64,000 nt of DNA from Desulfoluna sp942491485. GTDB lineage: Bacteria; Desulfobacterota; Desulfobacteria; Desulfobacterales; Desulfolunaceae. Under the pieces are notes generated by a model, which did no database searches, was not told where the DNA came from, and was given only the letters and a program-made list of their open reading frames with translations. Positions within the stretch are counted from its first letter, which is position 1. Every line of letters starts with the position of its first letter. The position numbers and the translations under genes are program-made. The DNA is taken from contig CALOAX010000002.1 in NCBI GenBank assembly GCA_942491485.1, forward strand, positions 868,001 through 932,000. The letters are read 5' to 3'. Of this stretch, positions 26,007 to 34,375 are shown one piece after another.

Positions 26007-26849
26007 TTACATGCTGCCATAACTATGAAGACCGGGCAGGTAGTTCACCCCAAAATAGGTAAACATCACTGCCATGAATCCAATAATGGAAATAACAGCA
26101 ATTTTAACGCCGCCCCATCCCCGCACGTAACGCAGGTGAAGCATGATGGCATAGACAAACCAGGTGATAAGAGACCACGTCTCCTTGGGATCCCATGTCC
26201 AATAGGAGCCCCACGCCGAGTTGGCCCAAACGGCCCCGGTCACAATCCCCACCGTAAGAAAGAGAAAGCCGAACATGACAGTCTTCTGGATGAGCTCATC
26301 GAGGATGTAGCCTTCGGGGAGCCTGGAAATCAGCCCCCCTTCCTTCACCGGCAGGCACTCCCGCACGAGATACATGACACCGATACCAAAGGCGGTGGCA
26401 AACCCGGCGTAGCCGAGGAAGCAGGTGACCACATGGGCGGTGAGCCAGTTGCTCTTCAGCGCCGGAATCAGGGGCTGTATCTTGTCGTTGATCCCCGGAG
26501 AGAGAGAGGCATAGGCAAGGGCAATAAAGGCCAGGGGCATGGCAAAGGTACTGATCATATAATTGCGGTAGCGCACCTCGATGACGATGGAGATCAGGGC
26601 AATGGTCAACGCAAAAAAGATCAGGGACTCATAGAGATTGGAGAGGGGAATATGCCCGTAGCCATGGCTGTAGGATTCCGACCAGCGGAGAAGAAACCCT
26701 GCAAGGTTACCCACGATCCCGGCAATCCCGGCAACACGGGCGATCTTGGCCGGCATCTCTTTGCCGAAAATCCATGCGGAGATATACATAACGGCCGAAA
26801 AGCCATACACAAACGTGATAATGGAAAGTATCAGGGAACTGTTCATCAT
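26007..26849 (-). CDS. ccsA: Cytochrome c assembly protein CcsA/ResC
   Basis: This 280-residue polytopic protein of system II cytochrome c maturation handles heme export and ligation to apocytochromes. The WWD-type heme-handling motif is WGSYWTWDPKETWSLITW near residues 210-230. Conserved His lie in LTAHVVTCFLGYAGF and IMLHLRYVRGW. It overlaps the resB stop codon (AATGATG), so the two are translationally coupled and form the CcsBA synthetase. Its location next to qrc fits the need to mature the QrcA hemes, although the two units have separate terminators. Confidence 0.94.
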   Translation of the reverse strand: MMNSSLILSIITFVYGFSAVMYISAWIFGKEMPAKIARVAGIAGIVGNLAGFLLRWSESYSHGYGHIPLSNLYESLIFFALTIALISIVIEVRYRNYMISTFAMPLAFIALAYASLSPGINDKIQPLIPALKSNWLTAHVVTCFLGYAGFATAFGIGVMYLVRECLPVKEGGLISRLPEGYILDELIQKTVMFGFLFLTVGIVTGAVWANSAWGSYWTWDPKETWSLITWFVYAIMLHLRYVRGWGGVKIAVISIIGFMAVMFTYFGVNYLPGLHSYGSM

Positions 26850-28240
26850 TTCTCCACCTGCCTTTCGGGGGTGCGGGTCTCTTTTTCAAGCTTCTCGGTC
26901 AGACGACGAATCACCATTTCCATGCCCAGCTTGTTCTTGTTGGCATTTCCATACAGAGTCACAGCAGAGCCCTGCTTATCCTGCGCCACCTCCACCATGA
27001 AACCCTGATGGCTCATGAAAAAAGTGATGTAGCACCCGACAATGAGGAACAGAAACCCCGCGTACACCAACCATACCCCCGGGTCCTTCGTAACCTGCAG
27101 CCCGGTGTAGTAACGGTTTTCAAACTCTCCGACGGTGACCACAACATCCCCGCCTCGCATGCGGTCAAAACCGGCAAATTTTACAGGAAGGGCAAGCTGT
27201 ACGGATTCCCCTCCCTTTTCTTCAAGAATCCCCAACACCGTCGCCCCTATGTCGTGACCACGGAACCGGTAGTTGTTGACAAAGTGCATGGGAGTAAAGG
27301 TCCCCAGCCCTTCAGGGATCACAATGGGTTCTCCGAGCTTGCCCTCCGCCGGATAGTGCATCCCGCTGGCCTTGCTGGCAAAGGAAAAAGAGACCGACTC
27401 CGGGACCGCCATGCCGTAACTCGCCTGATAGAAGCTGACCCCCCTGAAACGCAAGGGGTCGTTCACAACGATGCGTTTGGAAAGAAGCTCACTGCCCCCC
27501 TCTTCCACCACCAGGTCAGAGCGATACTCCTTGGGTGCACCGGTGTCATAAAAGGAGACGTCAAAATCATCGCACCGGAGACTGAAGTCCAGGGGAACCG
27601 TTGCGTCGGAGCCCCTCAAGGTCACCACGCTGGCTGACTCCCCTTCGGTGATGTTCATGTAGCCTTCATACCCAAACAGAGAACCGAGCAAGCCGCCGGC
27701 AAGGAGCAAAAGCACACTGGCATGAACCACATAGACACCCATGCGGGTCCACCGTCCCTTCTCGGCGAACAGAAACCGGCCTTCCCCCTCCTCCACAACC
27801 GTGAAGGTTCCCATGGCCCCTTTGAAGCGCTGGGCAAGGTCATCGGCCACCGTGCCGGGGGCTCCGGCAATCGTCAGGGTATCTCCCTTGAGGGCTCGGC
27901 GGTAGTTTTCAGGGTTGAGTCGCTGCGTCTTCCCGATAATCTTCAGCACACCGGGAAGACGATCGATGGAGCAGATCACCAGGTTGACCCCCAGCAGGAT
28001 CATCAGAAGCTGGAACCACCAGGAGTGGTACATGTCAAAAATATCGAGAAAGTGAAACACACGGTAGGCAGCCTCGCCGTATCGTTCCATGTAGACGGCA
28101 GGGGCCGCATTCTGGGGAATCACCGTCCCTATGATGGAGGTGACTGCCAGAAGCGTCAGCACGATAACGGAGAGCCGAACCGATGAAAAGACGCCCCACA
28201 GGGTGTCAACCAGGCCCTTTTCCACTTGTTTCTTGTTCAT
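26846..28240 (-). CDS. resB: Cytochrome c assembly protein ResB/Ccs1
   Basis: The product is 464 residues. Three N-terminal hydrophobic helices (SVRLSVIVLTLLAVTSIIGT, WWFQLLMILLGVNLVICSID and VYVVHASVLLLLAGGLLGSL), a large periplasmic domain, and a last helix (WLVYAGFLFLIVGCYITFF) give the ResB layout. The early GTVIPQN motif is typical. ResB holds the apocytochrome for heme attachment by CcsA. It is the first gene of the pair; a composite box element lies between this pair and the phosphate transporter gene. Confidence 0.92.
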   Translation of the reverse strand: MNKKQVEKGLVDTLWGVFSSVRLSVIVLTLLAVTSIIGTVIPQNAAPAVYMERYGEAAYRVFHFLDIFDMYHSWWFQLLMILLGVNLVICSIDRLPGVLKIIGKTQRLNPENYRRALKGDTLTIAGAPGTVADDLAQRFKGAMGTFTVVEEGEGRFLFAEKGRWTRMGVYVVHASVLLLLAGGLLGSLFGYEGYMNITEGESASVVTLRGSDATVPLDFSLRCDDFDVSFYDTGAPKEYRSDLVVEEGGSELLSKRIVVNDPLRFRGVSFYQASYGMAVPESVSFSFASKASGMHYPAEGKLGEPIVIPEGLGTFTPMHFVNNYRFRGHDIGATVLGILEEKGGESVQLALPVKFAGFDRMRGGDVVVTVGEFENRYYTGLQVTKDPGVWLVYAGFLFLIVGCYITFFMSHQGFMVEVAQDKQGSAVTLYGNANKNKLGMEMVIRRLTEKLEKETRTPERQVEK

Positions 28241-28456
28241 AGATCCCTTTCAACGCGTCATGGGTGGACAATGCTGCGGCCTGAACAAAAGAGGCGAGCA
28301 ACACAAACGGACGGTTCGTTAGCCCTGTCGGCACAAACCGGCAGCGAATGATATCATAGAGGGCGGCTTCGGAACAATGTCAAATCGTACCAAAAACATC
28401 AGACACAAATGAGCCATAATCCTGTATCAAGAAAACACATCAAGGCAAAAACGGAA

Positions 28457-28674
28457 ATTATTCAGCTTGTGCCTCCGGCGACCCTACCGGGGGCTAAGTT
28501 TTAAAAAGTTGAACAAATGGGTCTAAAAATGTGCCCTCAAACGGATACCATCTTAGAGGCGGATGTGATTTGACCCGAGGGACGAGGGATAAAGCGCATC
28601 CGCAACCTGCCTTCAAAGTGCTTTTCTCTACAGTGGCTTTGCCACCCTTGCCGCAGGAGGCAGCTTATAGTGAC
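28457..28674 (+). repeat. Box element R12 (composite)
   Basis: Outer ATTATTCAGCTT (28457-28468), left box 28471, left module, 45-nt hairpin (28559-28603, arms GCGGATGTG/CGCATCCGC), right box CCGCAGGAGGC (28651-28661) and a decayed right outer repeat AGCTTATAGTGAC. Confidence 0.88.
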
Positions 28675-28709
28675 CAAAAAAGGCCGGACAGTGATCCTGT
28701 CCGGCCTTC
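28675..28709 (-). terminator. Terminator of the phosphate cotransporter gene
   Basis: GGCCGGACAG / CTGTCCGGCC stem followed on the minus strand by six T. Confidence 0.93.
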
Positions 28710-28767
28710 TTCAAAGCAACGTGCAAAGCGAAGGGTCGCTTATCGGTGTTACACGACCGTTCCTATC

Positions 28768-30423
28768 TTAGATATCCTCACCCATCACCACCTGGGCGAT
28801 GTTAAAGGCCTGGTCACCGGCCTTCTCAAGGTTGTTCAGGATATCGACAAAAAGAATCCCCGTCTCAACGGAACAGGCGCCGTTCTGAAGGCGATCGAGA
28901 TGGTTCTTCTTGAACCGCTTGCGCATCTTGTCGATGGTGTTCTCATCTTCTGTATCGATCTCTTTGGGAAGGCCGCCGGCATTGTAAGCGTTCATCACAT
29001 TCTCAGTAAAACGGATGGCCACCTCAAAGATCTCCTCCATCTCCTGCATCGCCTCACCGGTAAAACGGATCCCGCTCTCAATGAGCTTGTCGGTGTAGTT
29101 GACGATGTTCTCGGCGTAGTCGCCGATTTTTTCCAGGTCATGGAGCACATGGAGCAAGCTGTTCAGCTCGCGGGAGGTGTCAGCACTGATCTGCTCCTGG
29201 TTCAGACGCACAAGGAAAGTGGAAATATCCTTTTCAAGGAGGTCCACGGTATCCTCCAACTCATGCACCTTCTCAATCACCTTCTGGTCACGGGTAAAAA
29301 ACGCATCCCGACTCAGCTTCAGCATCTCCAGGGACAGTGCCGACATGCGGCTCACCTCTTTCCTGGCCTGGGATACGGCAAAATCAGGTGTTTCGATCAG
29401 GCAATCGTCCAGAAAGACCAGCCCGTCGTCCCGCCCGTTCCCTTTACCGGGAATGCACTTTTCACATATGCGCGCAAGAATATGGAGCAACGGCATGAAA
29501 ATAAAAAGGTTGACGATGTTAAAGCCGGTATGGAGGTTGGCGATATGGCGGGCGATATAGGGCTGGTTGCCGTCTGCATTGATGAAGTTTGGATCACCCG
29601 GGGTCATCACATCCACCGCCTGGGTGAAGTACTTCAGAAAAATCAGCATGTAGCAGACGCCGAGGGCGTTGATGAGAAAGTGGCCGAAGGCAGCACGTCT
29701 CGCCGTGGGGTTGGTTCCGATGGCCGCAATATTTGCGGTGATGGTGGTACCGATGTTTTCACCGAGAACCAGGGCACAGGCGGCGTAGTAATCGATAAGC
29801 CCGGTGGTGGCAAGGGCCACGGTAATCCCGATTGTGGCCGAAGAACTCTGGACGACCATGGTCAGAATCGCACCGGCGGCAACCGCGAGAATCGGATTGT
29901 GAGAAAAAGAGATGAACGCTTCCCGGAACAGCTCACTGTGCCTTAAGGGGACAAAGCCTTCCTTCATGATCTGCAGACCAAGGAAGAGCAGACCGAAACC
30001 AATGAGGACTTCCCCCCAATAGTGGTATTTTTTGTTGCCGGCAAACATGCGCATAAAGACGCCGATGCCAATGGCAGGAAGGGCAAGCTTGCCGATTTTA
30101 AAGGCAATAAGCTGAGCGGTGACCGTGGTGCCGACGTTGGCACCGAGAACGATGCTTAAGGCCTGCACCAGGTTCATAAGCCCGGCGTTGACAAATCCCA
30201 CCACCATAACCGTGGTGGCAGAACTACTCTGGATAATCGTTGTAACCACCACACCCACGAAGGTTCCGATAACCCGGTTGGTGGTAAGCTTTTCAAGAAT
30301 GTTTCGCAGACTGCTGCCCGCTGATTTCTGAAGGCCCTCCGACATCATTTTCATGCCGTAAAGAAAAAGACCCAGACCCCCGACCAAACCGTAGATAAGC
30401 GCCAACCAGTTCACTGATTCCAC
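28768..30423 (-). CDS. Na+/phosphate cotransporter with PhoU-like tail
   Basis: This 551-residue inner membrane protein belongs to the NptA/YjbB family. Two inverted Na/Pi repeats are seen, each with the QSSSATT-type motif: QSSSATTVMVVGFVNAGL and QSSSATIGITVALATTGL. After about residue 335 the protein is soluble and helical, resembling PhoU domains (EKVHELEDTVDLLEKDIS, HDLEKIGDYAENIV). Such fused proteins import or export phosphate with sodium. The start is a GTG at 30423 with AGGAGATTTAA upstream. It is a single-gene unit with its own terminator. Confidence 0.92.
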   Translation of the reverse strand: MESVNWLALIYGLVGGLGLFLYGMKMMSEGLQKSAGSSLRNILEKLTTNRVIGTFVGVVVTTIIQSSSATTVMVVGFVNAGLMNLVQALSIVLGANVGTTVTAQLIAFKIGKLALPAIGIGVFMRMFAGNKKYHYWGEVLIGFGLLFLGLQIMKEGFVPLRHSELFREAFISFSHNPILAVAAGAILTMVVQSSSATIGITVALATTGLIDYYAACALVLGENIGTTITANIAAIGTNPTARRAAFGHFLINALGVCYMLIFLKYFTQAVDVMTPGDPNFINADGNQPYIARHIANLHTGFNIVNLFIFMPLLHILARICEKCIPGKGNGRDDGLVFLDDCLIETPDFAVSQARKEVSRMSALSLEMLKLSRDAFFTRDQKVIEKVHELEDTVDLLEKDISTFLVRLNQEQISADTSRELNSLLHVLHDLEKIGDYAENIVNYTDKLIESGIRFTGEAMQEMEEIFEVAIRFTENVMNAYNAGGLPKEIDTEDENTIDKMRKRFKKNHLDRLQNGACSVETGILFVDILNNLEKAGDQAFNIAQVVMGEDI

Positions 30424-30770
30424 TTAAATCTCCTGTAGTAACAGTACATTGTGTGGATGCGCTGACGGTTTATCACAGCTGGCGCACCTATAGCGAGTCG
30501 TAAATGTTTGTGGGCCCTATATAAATGATCACTTCAAGGGTGTCAACACCCGATCAGCTCGCCTTCCCAGGCCCAGCAATGACGATGTTATCCCTACGGA
30601 TACATTGATATTTCCACCCCTCCTCCTGCCTGGAAAATAAAACCACCCCAGACACCACAAAACGCCGTTACCCCCTGGTAACAGCGTACAAAATCCTTAT
30701 TGGCTTGTGCTGGGTATATAGTTGCCGGGTTAATATGCGGAGCAGATCATCGTTTTTATCGCCACCCCAT
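30424..30770. other. Intergenic region upstream of the cotransporter
   Basis: It should contain the promoter of the minus-strand cotransporter gene; no gene, repeat or riboswitch is recognised. Confidence 0.45.
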
Positions 30771-30800
30771 AAAAAAAGCCGCCTCGTTGTCGAGGCGGCT
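30771..30800 (-). terminator. Terminator of the M16 protease gene
   Basis: A perfect AGCCGCCTCG / CGAGGCGGCT stem with a 3-nt loop, followed on the minus strand by seven T. Confidence 0.95.
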
Positions 30801-30828
30801 CAGGTGTCAGGTCAGGAAGAACAAAAAG

Positions 30829-33663
30829 CTATGGAGACGGGACCACTGTAATGGTGGCGACATTGGGGGCCACAAGATAGGTCTTTGCAAGCTCGTGTAC
30901 CTCAGCCGCAGTGACAGCCTTGTAATCCTCCAGAATATCAAGGGGCCAGACCAATTTTTCCGGGTAACGCGACGAGTCCTGCATCACACTGCTCAGCCAA
31001 TACCCGTTGGTGCGGCGGAAATCGGTGATACGGTTTACCAGAGGGTCCACCACACGCCGGATCTCGTCCTCCGATGGGGGCTCATTCCGAAGCCCTTCGG
31101 CAATTTCGCTGACAGCCGCAACCACCTCTGCCACCTGCTCCGGGTTCACGGTTATGATCGCCCGGAGAACGCCGTATTCCGGATATGCCCTGCTTGAGTT
31201 GTTCCAGGCCCTGGGCGAGTAAGCCGCCCCGAGCTTCTCACGGACGGTTTCCCGAAGGCGCTCAGAAAAAAGGGAGCCTAAAATAGAAAGACGACGAACC
31301 TTGTGGATATCGGTCATGCCCGTTGTGGGCCAGGCCACTGTGACCACCGCCTTCTCGATGGCAGTCTCAACCGTCAGCTCGAGACGCTCCCCGGAAGGAA
31401 ACACGAGGGTGTGATCGTTTGCCGACTGAGGGTCCCGGGAAGGAAGGCTTCCCAGCCAGCGGGCGCACAAAGCGACCACCTCCTCCTCGTTCATATCCCC
31501 TGCCACAGAGAGCTCCAGCGGCGCCCCGGTCAGGGAGGGCATGACAAGTTGCTTCACCGCGTCAAAATTAATACCGGCAAGGGAGGCATCAGGGTACCCG
31601 AACCGGTCCCTGTCCCCAGTCAAAAAGGCCTCGCCCTTTTGCTGCAACACCCCGTCCACCGTTTGCCCCATCTCTTCGAGTCCCTGGGTGTAACGCTGAA
31701 CGGCAAGGTGGTAAGCGTCCTGTTTCAACTGGGTGTCGGTAAGCCGGGTGTGAAGAACCTGAAACATCAACTCCAATTCCTCAGGGGTGGTTCGCCCCGA
31801 CAGGGCAAAGCCGTCCTGCCCCATACGAAAAGACGAGGAGGTGTTGGTTCCCGCCATGGCACGCCCAGTCTCTTCGCGATCCAGCCGCCCAAGGCCACTT
31901 TCGCTCACCACCATTTCGGACAATGCCGGAAGGCCGGGTACAAGGCCCTCGGCCGCCGAGAGGCCCTTGCCGAAACGAAGGGTATAGAGAACCTCCTTGG
32001 CCTTGAAATCGGTCTGCTTCAAGTTCAGAACCACGCCGTTTTCAAAGGTCACAACGGTGAGCCCCAGCTTGTCATGGGCAACCCTCGAAGCAATTTTTCC
32101 AGGGGCCTCCGGCGCCTGAAGATAAGGAAAATCCGCCGCCGCCTGCTCCGTGCGGGGGGTGGCCGCAACAAGCCGGCTTTTTTCATACGCGGAAAGAATC
32201 ATGGCTGCGGCTTCAGCATCATCCCCTTTCAATCGTGCATTCCCCTCCACCATCACAAGGCGATGCGAAGGATCCCACACCGCCTTCAACACCTGGTGCA
32301 ACTCCTCTGCGGTCACGGCATCCACCACAGGCTCAAAGAGCTGACGCGCATCCGACGGCGAAACAACGCTTTTCTCCTCGGTAAACCCCCGGATCAGCAT
32401 GGAGGCAAGTTGCCGGCTGTTTCGGGTCGACGCCTTCTGTTCGGCCTGCAGCAGGCCATTTTTAATCTCTTTTTTCACACGGGCCACCTCACGTGCGGTA
32501 AACCCATAGGCCAAAGCACTTCTCAGGGTGTGGTCGACAATACGAAGGCTCTCCTCCCAGGCATCCGGGGGACATTCTGCCGACACGATGCCGTAACGAA
32601 CATTCCTGAGAAAGGTCCCGGCACCGGCCCCGCCGTCAGTATAAGGCGTTTCCGGCTTGCCAACGCGCTCGGTGAGCCGGTTTTCGAGAAGCTGGCTCAC
32701 CATATTAAACAGAAGCTGCTCACGACGAGCCGCGTAGGTATCGGGCTCACGCTCCACATACCGCAACACCTCCAACGTGACATTGGTGCTTCCGGCCTCC
32801 GGGTTGTGGCTGAAAAAGGCCTTGTTCCCAACATGGGCAAAGGTTCCGGTATCGGGAATCACACCTTCAGGAGCCCGCGCTGAAAGGGTTGAAAACCGGG
32901 CGTTGATCAAATCCGCCACGACGTTCGGGTCCATATCCCCCACCACCACGAGGGCCATATTGTCCGGACGATACCAGGTGTCGTAATAAGACTTCAAAAG
33001 CGTTGAATCCGCCGCCTTGATGGTCTCCTCAACCCCGATGGGGTGCCGCTCGTTGATCCGCATGCCAGGCAGTTCAAAGGCCAGGCTCTTCACGAAATGG
33101 CGATAGGACTCGGAGTCACGATCCCGCTTTTCCGCCAGGATAACCCCGCGCTCCCGATCCACCTCAGCCTCCAGCAGGAGCGCCCCTCCGGCGTAATCGC
33201 GCATCACGAGAAGCCCCTCGGCAAGGCTCTTCTCATCTCCGGTGGGAAGCACCACGTCGTAGACGGTTTCATAAAAACCCGTGTGAGCATTGGCATCGCC
33301 ACCGAACATCATCCCAATCCGCTGAAAATACTTGATGAGCTCACCGGGAGGAAAATGCTCCGAGCCGTTAAAAAGCATGTGCTCCAGAAAATGGGCCGCC
33401 CCTCTCTGGGCCTCGGTCTCGTACATGGACCCCGCCTTGATGGCGAGATGCATGCTCACCCGATCCTTGGGCTCACTGTTTTTCATGATGAGATAGGTCA
33501 GACCGTTGTCCAGCCCCCCTTCAACGACCGCAGGATCCCTGGTAAGCTGGGGCTCCGTAGCTGCGGGAACACGCTTTTCAAAGCGCGAACAGCCGGCTGA
33601 TAAAGCTATCAACACGGCAAGCACGGCATATTTCATTAATCGTTGGTATCGTTTTCCTGTCAT
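30829..33663 (-). CDS. M16 (insulinase/pitrilysin) zinc protease, lipoprotein
   Basis: The product is 944 residues. An N-terminal lipobox (VLIALSAGC) predicts lipidation. The active inverted zinc motif HFLEHMLFNGS lies about 95 residues in, with the further Glu in ERGVILAEKRDRDSE. Two M16 half-domains follow, the second (from about residue 530) lacking the zinc residues, as usual. These proteases degrade peptides or processed envelope proteins in the periplasm. The start at 33663 is preferred over 33675 because GGGAGAG lies between the two ATG codons. The small zinc-ribbon gene upstream is separated by a hairpin and may be a separate unit. Confidence 0.92.
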   Translation of the reverse strand: MTGKRYQRLMKYAVLAVLIALSAGCSRFEKRVPAATEPQLTRDPAVVEGGLDNGLTYLIMKNSEPKDRVSMHLAIKAGSMYETEAQRGAAHFLEHMLFNGSEHFPPGELIKYFQRIGMMFGGDANAHTGFYETVYDVVLPTGDEKSLAEGLLVMRDYAGGALLLEAEVDRERGVILAEKRDRDSESYRHFVKSLAFELPGMRINERHPIGVEETIKAADSTLLKSYYDTWYRPDNMALVVVGDMDPNVVADLINARFSTLSARAPEGVIPDTGTFAHVGNKAFFSHNPEAGSTNVTLEVLRYVEREPDTYAARREQLLFNMVSQLLENRLTERVGKPETPYTDGGAGAGTFLRNVRYGIVSAECPPDAWEESLRIVDHTLRSALAYGFTAREVARVKKEIKNGLLQAEQKASTRNSRQLASMLIRGFTEEKSVVSPSDARQLFEPVVDAVTAEELHQVLKAVWDPSHRLVMVEGNARLKGDDAEAAAMILSAYEKSRLVAATPRTEQAAADFPYLQAPEAPGKIASRVAHDKLGLTVVTFENGVVLNLKQTDFKAKEVLYTLRFGKGLSAAEGLVPGLPALSEMVVSESGLGRLDREETGRAMAGTNTSSSFRMGQDGFALSGRTTPEELELMFQVLHTRLTDTQLKQDAYHLAVQRYTQGLEEMGQTVDGVLQQKGEAFLTGDRDRFGYPDASLAGINFDAVKQLVMPSLTGAPLELSVAGDMNEEEVVALCARWLGSLPSRDPQSANDHTLVFPSGERLELTVETAIEKAVVTVAWPTTGMTDIHKVRRLSILGSLFSERLRETVREKLGAAYSPRAWNNSSRAYPEYGVLRAIITVNPEQVAEVVAAVSEIAEGLRNEPPSEDEIRRVVDPLVNRITDFRRTNGYWLSSVMQDSSRYPEKLVWPLDILEDYKAVTAAEVHELAKTYLVAPNVATITVVPSP

Positions 33664-33747
33664 GGACTCTCCCATAAAATGCCAAAGGCCGGAGGAACGT
33701 CGTAACGTTCTCGCCGGCCCCCATCCATTGATCGTGTGTTCATATTG

Positions 33748-33972
33748 CTACCTGATAAAAGCAAACCAGATATATCCGATAAAGATTCCCACCCACATCA
33801 CAGCGGCAAGGTATCCCATATAGTTGATCGGTTTTCTCGCCAGGCCGTACCGATCCACCTTGCCCACTCGCTTATGGCAACTTTGACAGGTTTCGGCGTC
33901 AAGCCTCAGGCTGGTAAAACAGTAAGGGCATCGTTTATACGAAAAGACCCGCTTGATTTTGGCTTTCCCCAA
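33748..33972 (-). CDS. Small zinc-ribbon membrane protein
   Basis: The product is 74 residues. Two Cys pairs, CPYCFTSL and CQSCHKRVG, form a likely zinc ribbon in the first half. One hydrophobic helix follows near the end (YMGYLAAVMWVGIFIGYIW). This ribbon-plus-helix layout occurs in many uncharacterised bacterial proteins. It lies 85 bp upstream of the M16 protease on the same strand. A stem (GGCCGG..CCGGCC, about 33689-33721) between them could be a weak terminator. Function unknown. Confidence 0.75.
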   Translation of the reverse strand: MGKAKIKRVFSYKRCPYCFTSLRLDAETCQSCHKRVGKVDRYGLARKPINYMGYLAAVMWVGIFIGYIWFAFIR

Positions 33973-34256
33973 TGCACAATCTCCTGCTGAGAGGTTGTCG
34001 TGAAGTCCGTTGTCGGTTGCGCTTAACGCCTTTTTTTAAACAGCAAGGCGAAACGAGGGGGTGTCAGGGGACGTATACCGTCAGGCGTCAGGGGCGACGC
34101 TGACCGGGGTCGCATCAGCGAGCCGGAATATGGAGGGGGAAACCGTTCCGGTGAGCAAGGCACTCCACCGCTGCAACCCGTGGCGCCCGTCCCAGCCTCC
34201 ACTCCGGTGCATGTGGCCGGCAGTTTTAACAAAAACGTCAGGTGCTATGCTACCAT
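33973..34256. other. GC-rich, hairpin-rich stretch of unknown nature
   Basis: About 230 bp with several short inverted repeats (CGTCAG/CTGACG near 34080-34106; CGCCTT/AAGGCG at 34027-34050; CCGGAAT/GTTCCGG near 34123-34157). Overlapping open frames on both strands lack ribosome sites or motifs. It could be a structured RNA, but it matches no riboswitch or housekeeping RNA that I can recognise. Confidence 0.3.
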
Positions 34257-34301
34257 AAAAAAAACCTGTCAGGCAAGCCAATGAAGCTTTCCTGACAGGT
34301 T
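34257..34301 (-). terminator. Terminator of the PpiD-like gene
   Basis: AACCTGTCAGG / CCTGACAGGTT stem (34263-34273, 34291-34301) with a 17-nt loop and a T run on the minus strand. Confidence 0.85.
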
Positions 34302-34375
34302 TGTCATCTATCCGGTGCCGCTGTCAACACCCTGAACCCCTTAAGATCAAGGCATTGAGCAGTCAGGTACCTTTC

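Noticed and set aside
33973..34256. Cobalamin-type riboswitch or other known structured RNA
   Set aside because: The conserved boxes of the cobalamin riboswitch, SRP RNA or RNase P RNA could not be located on either strand.
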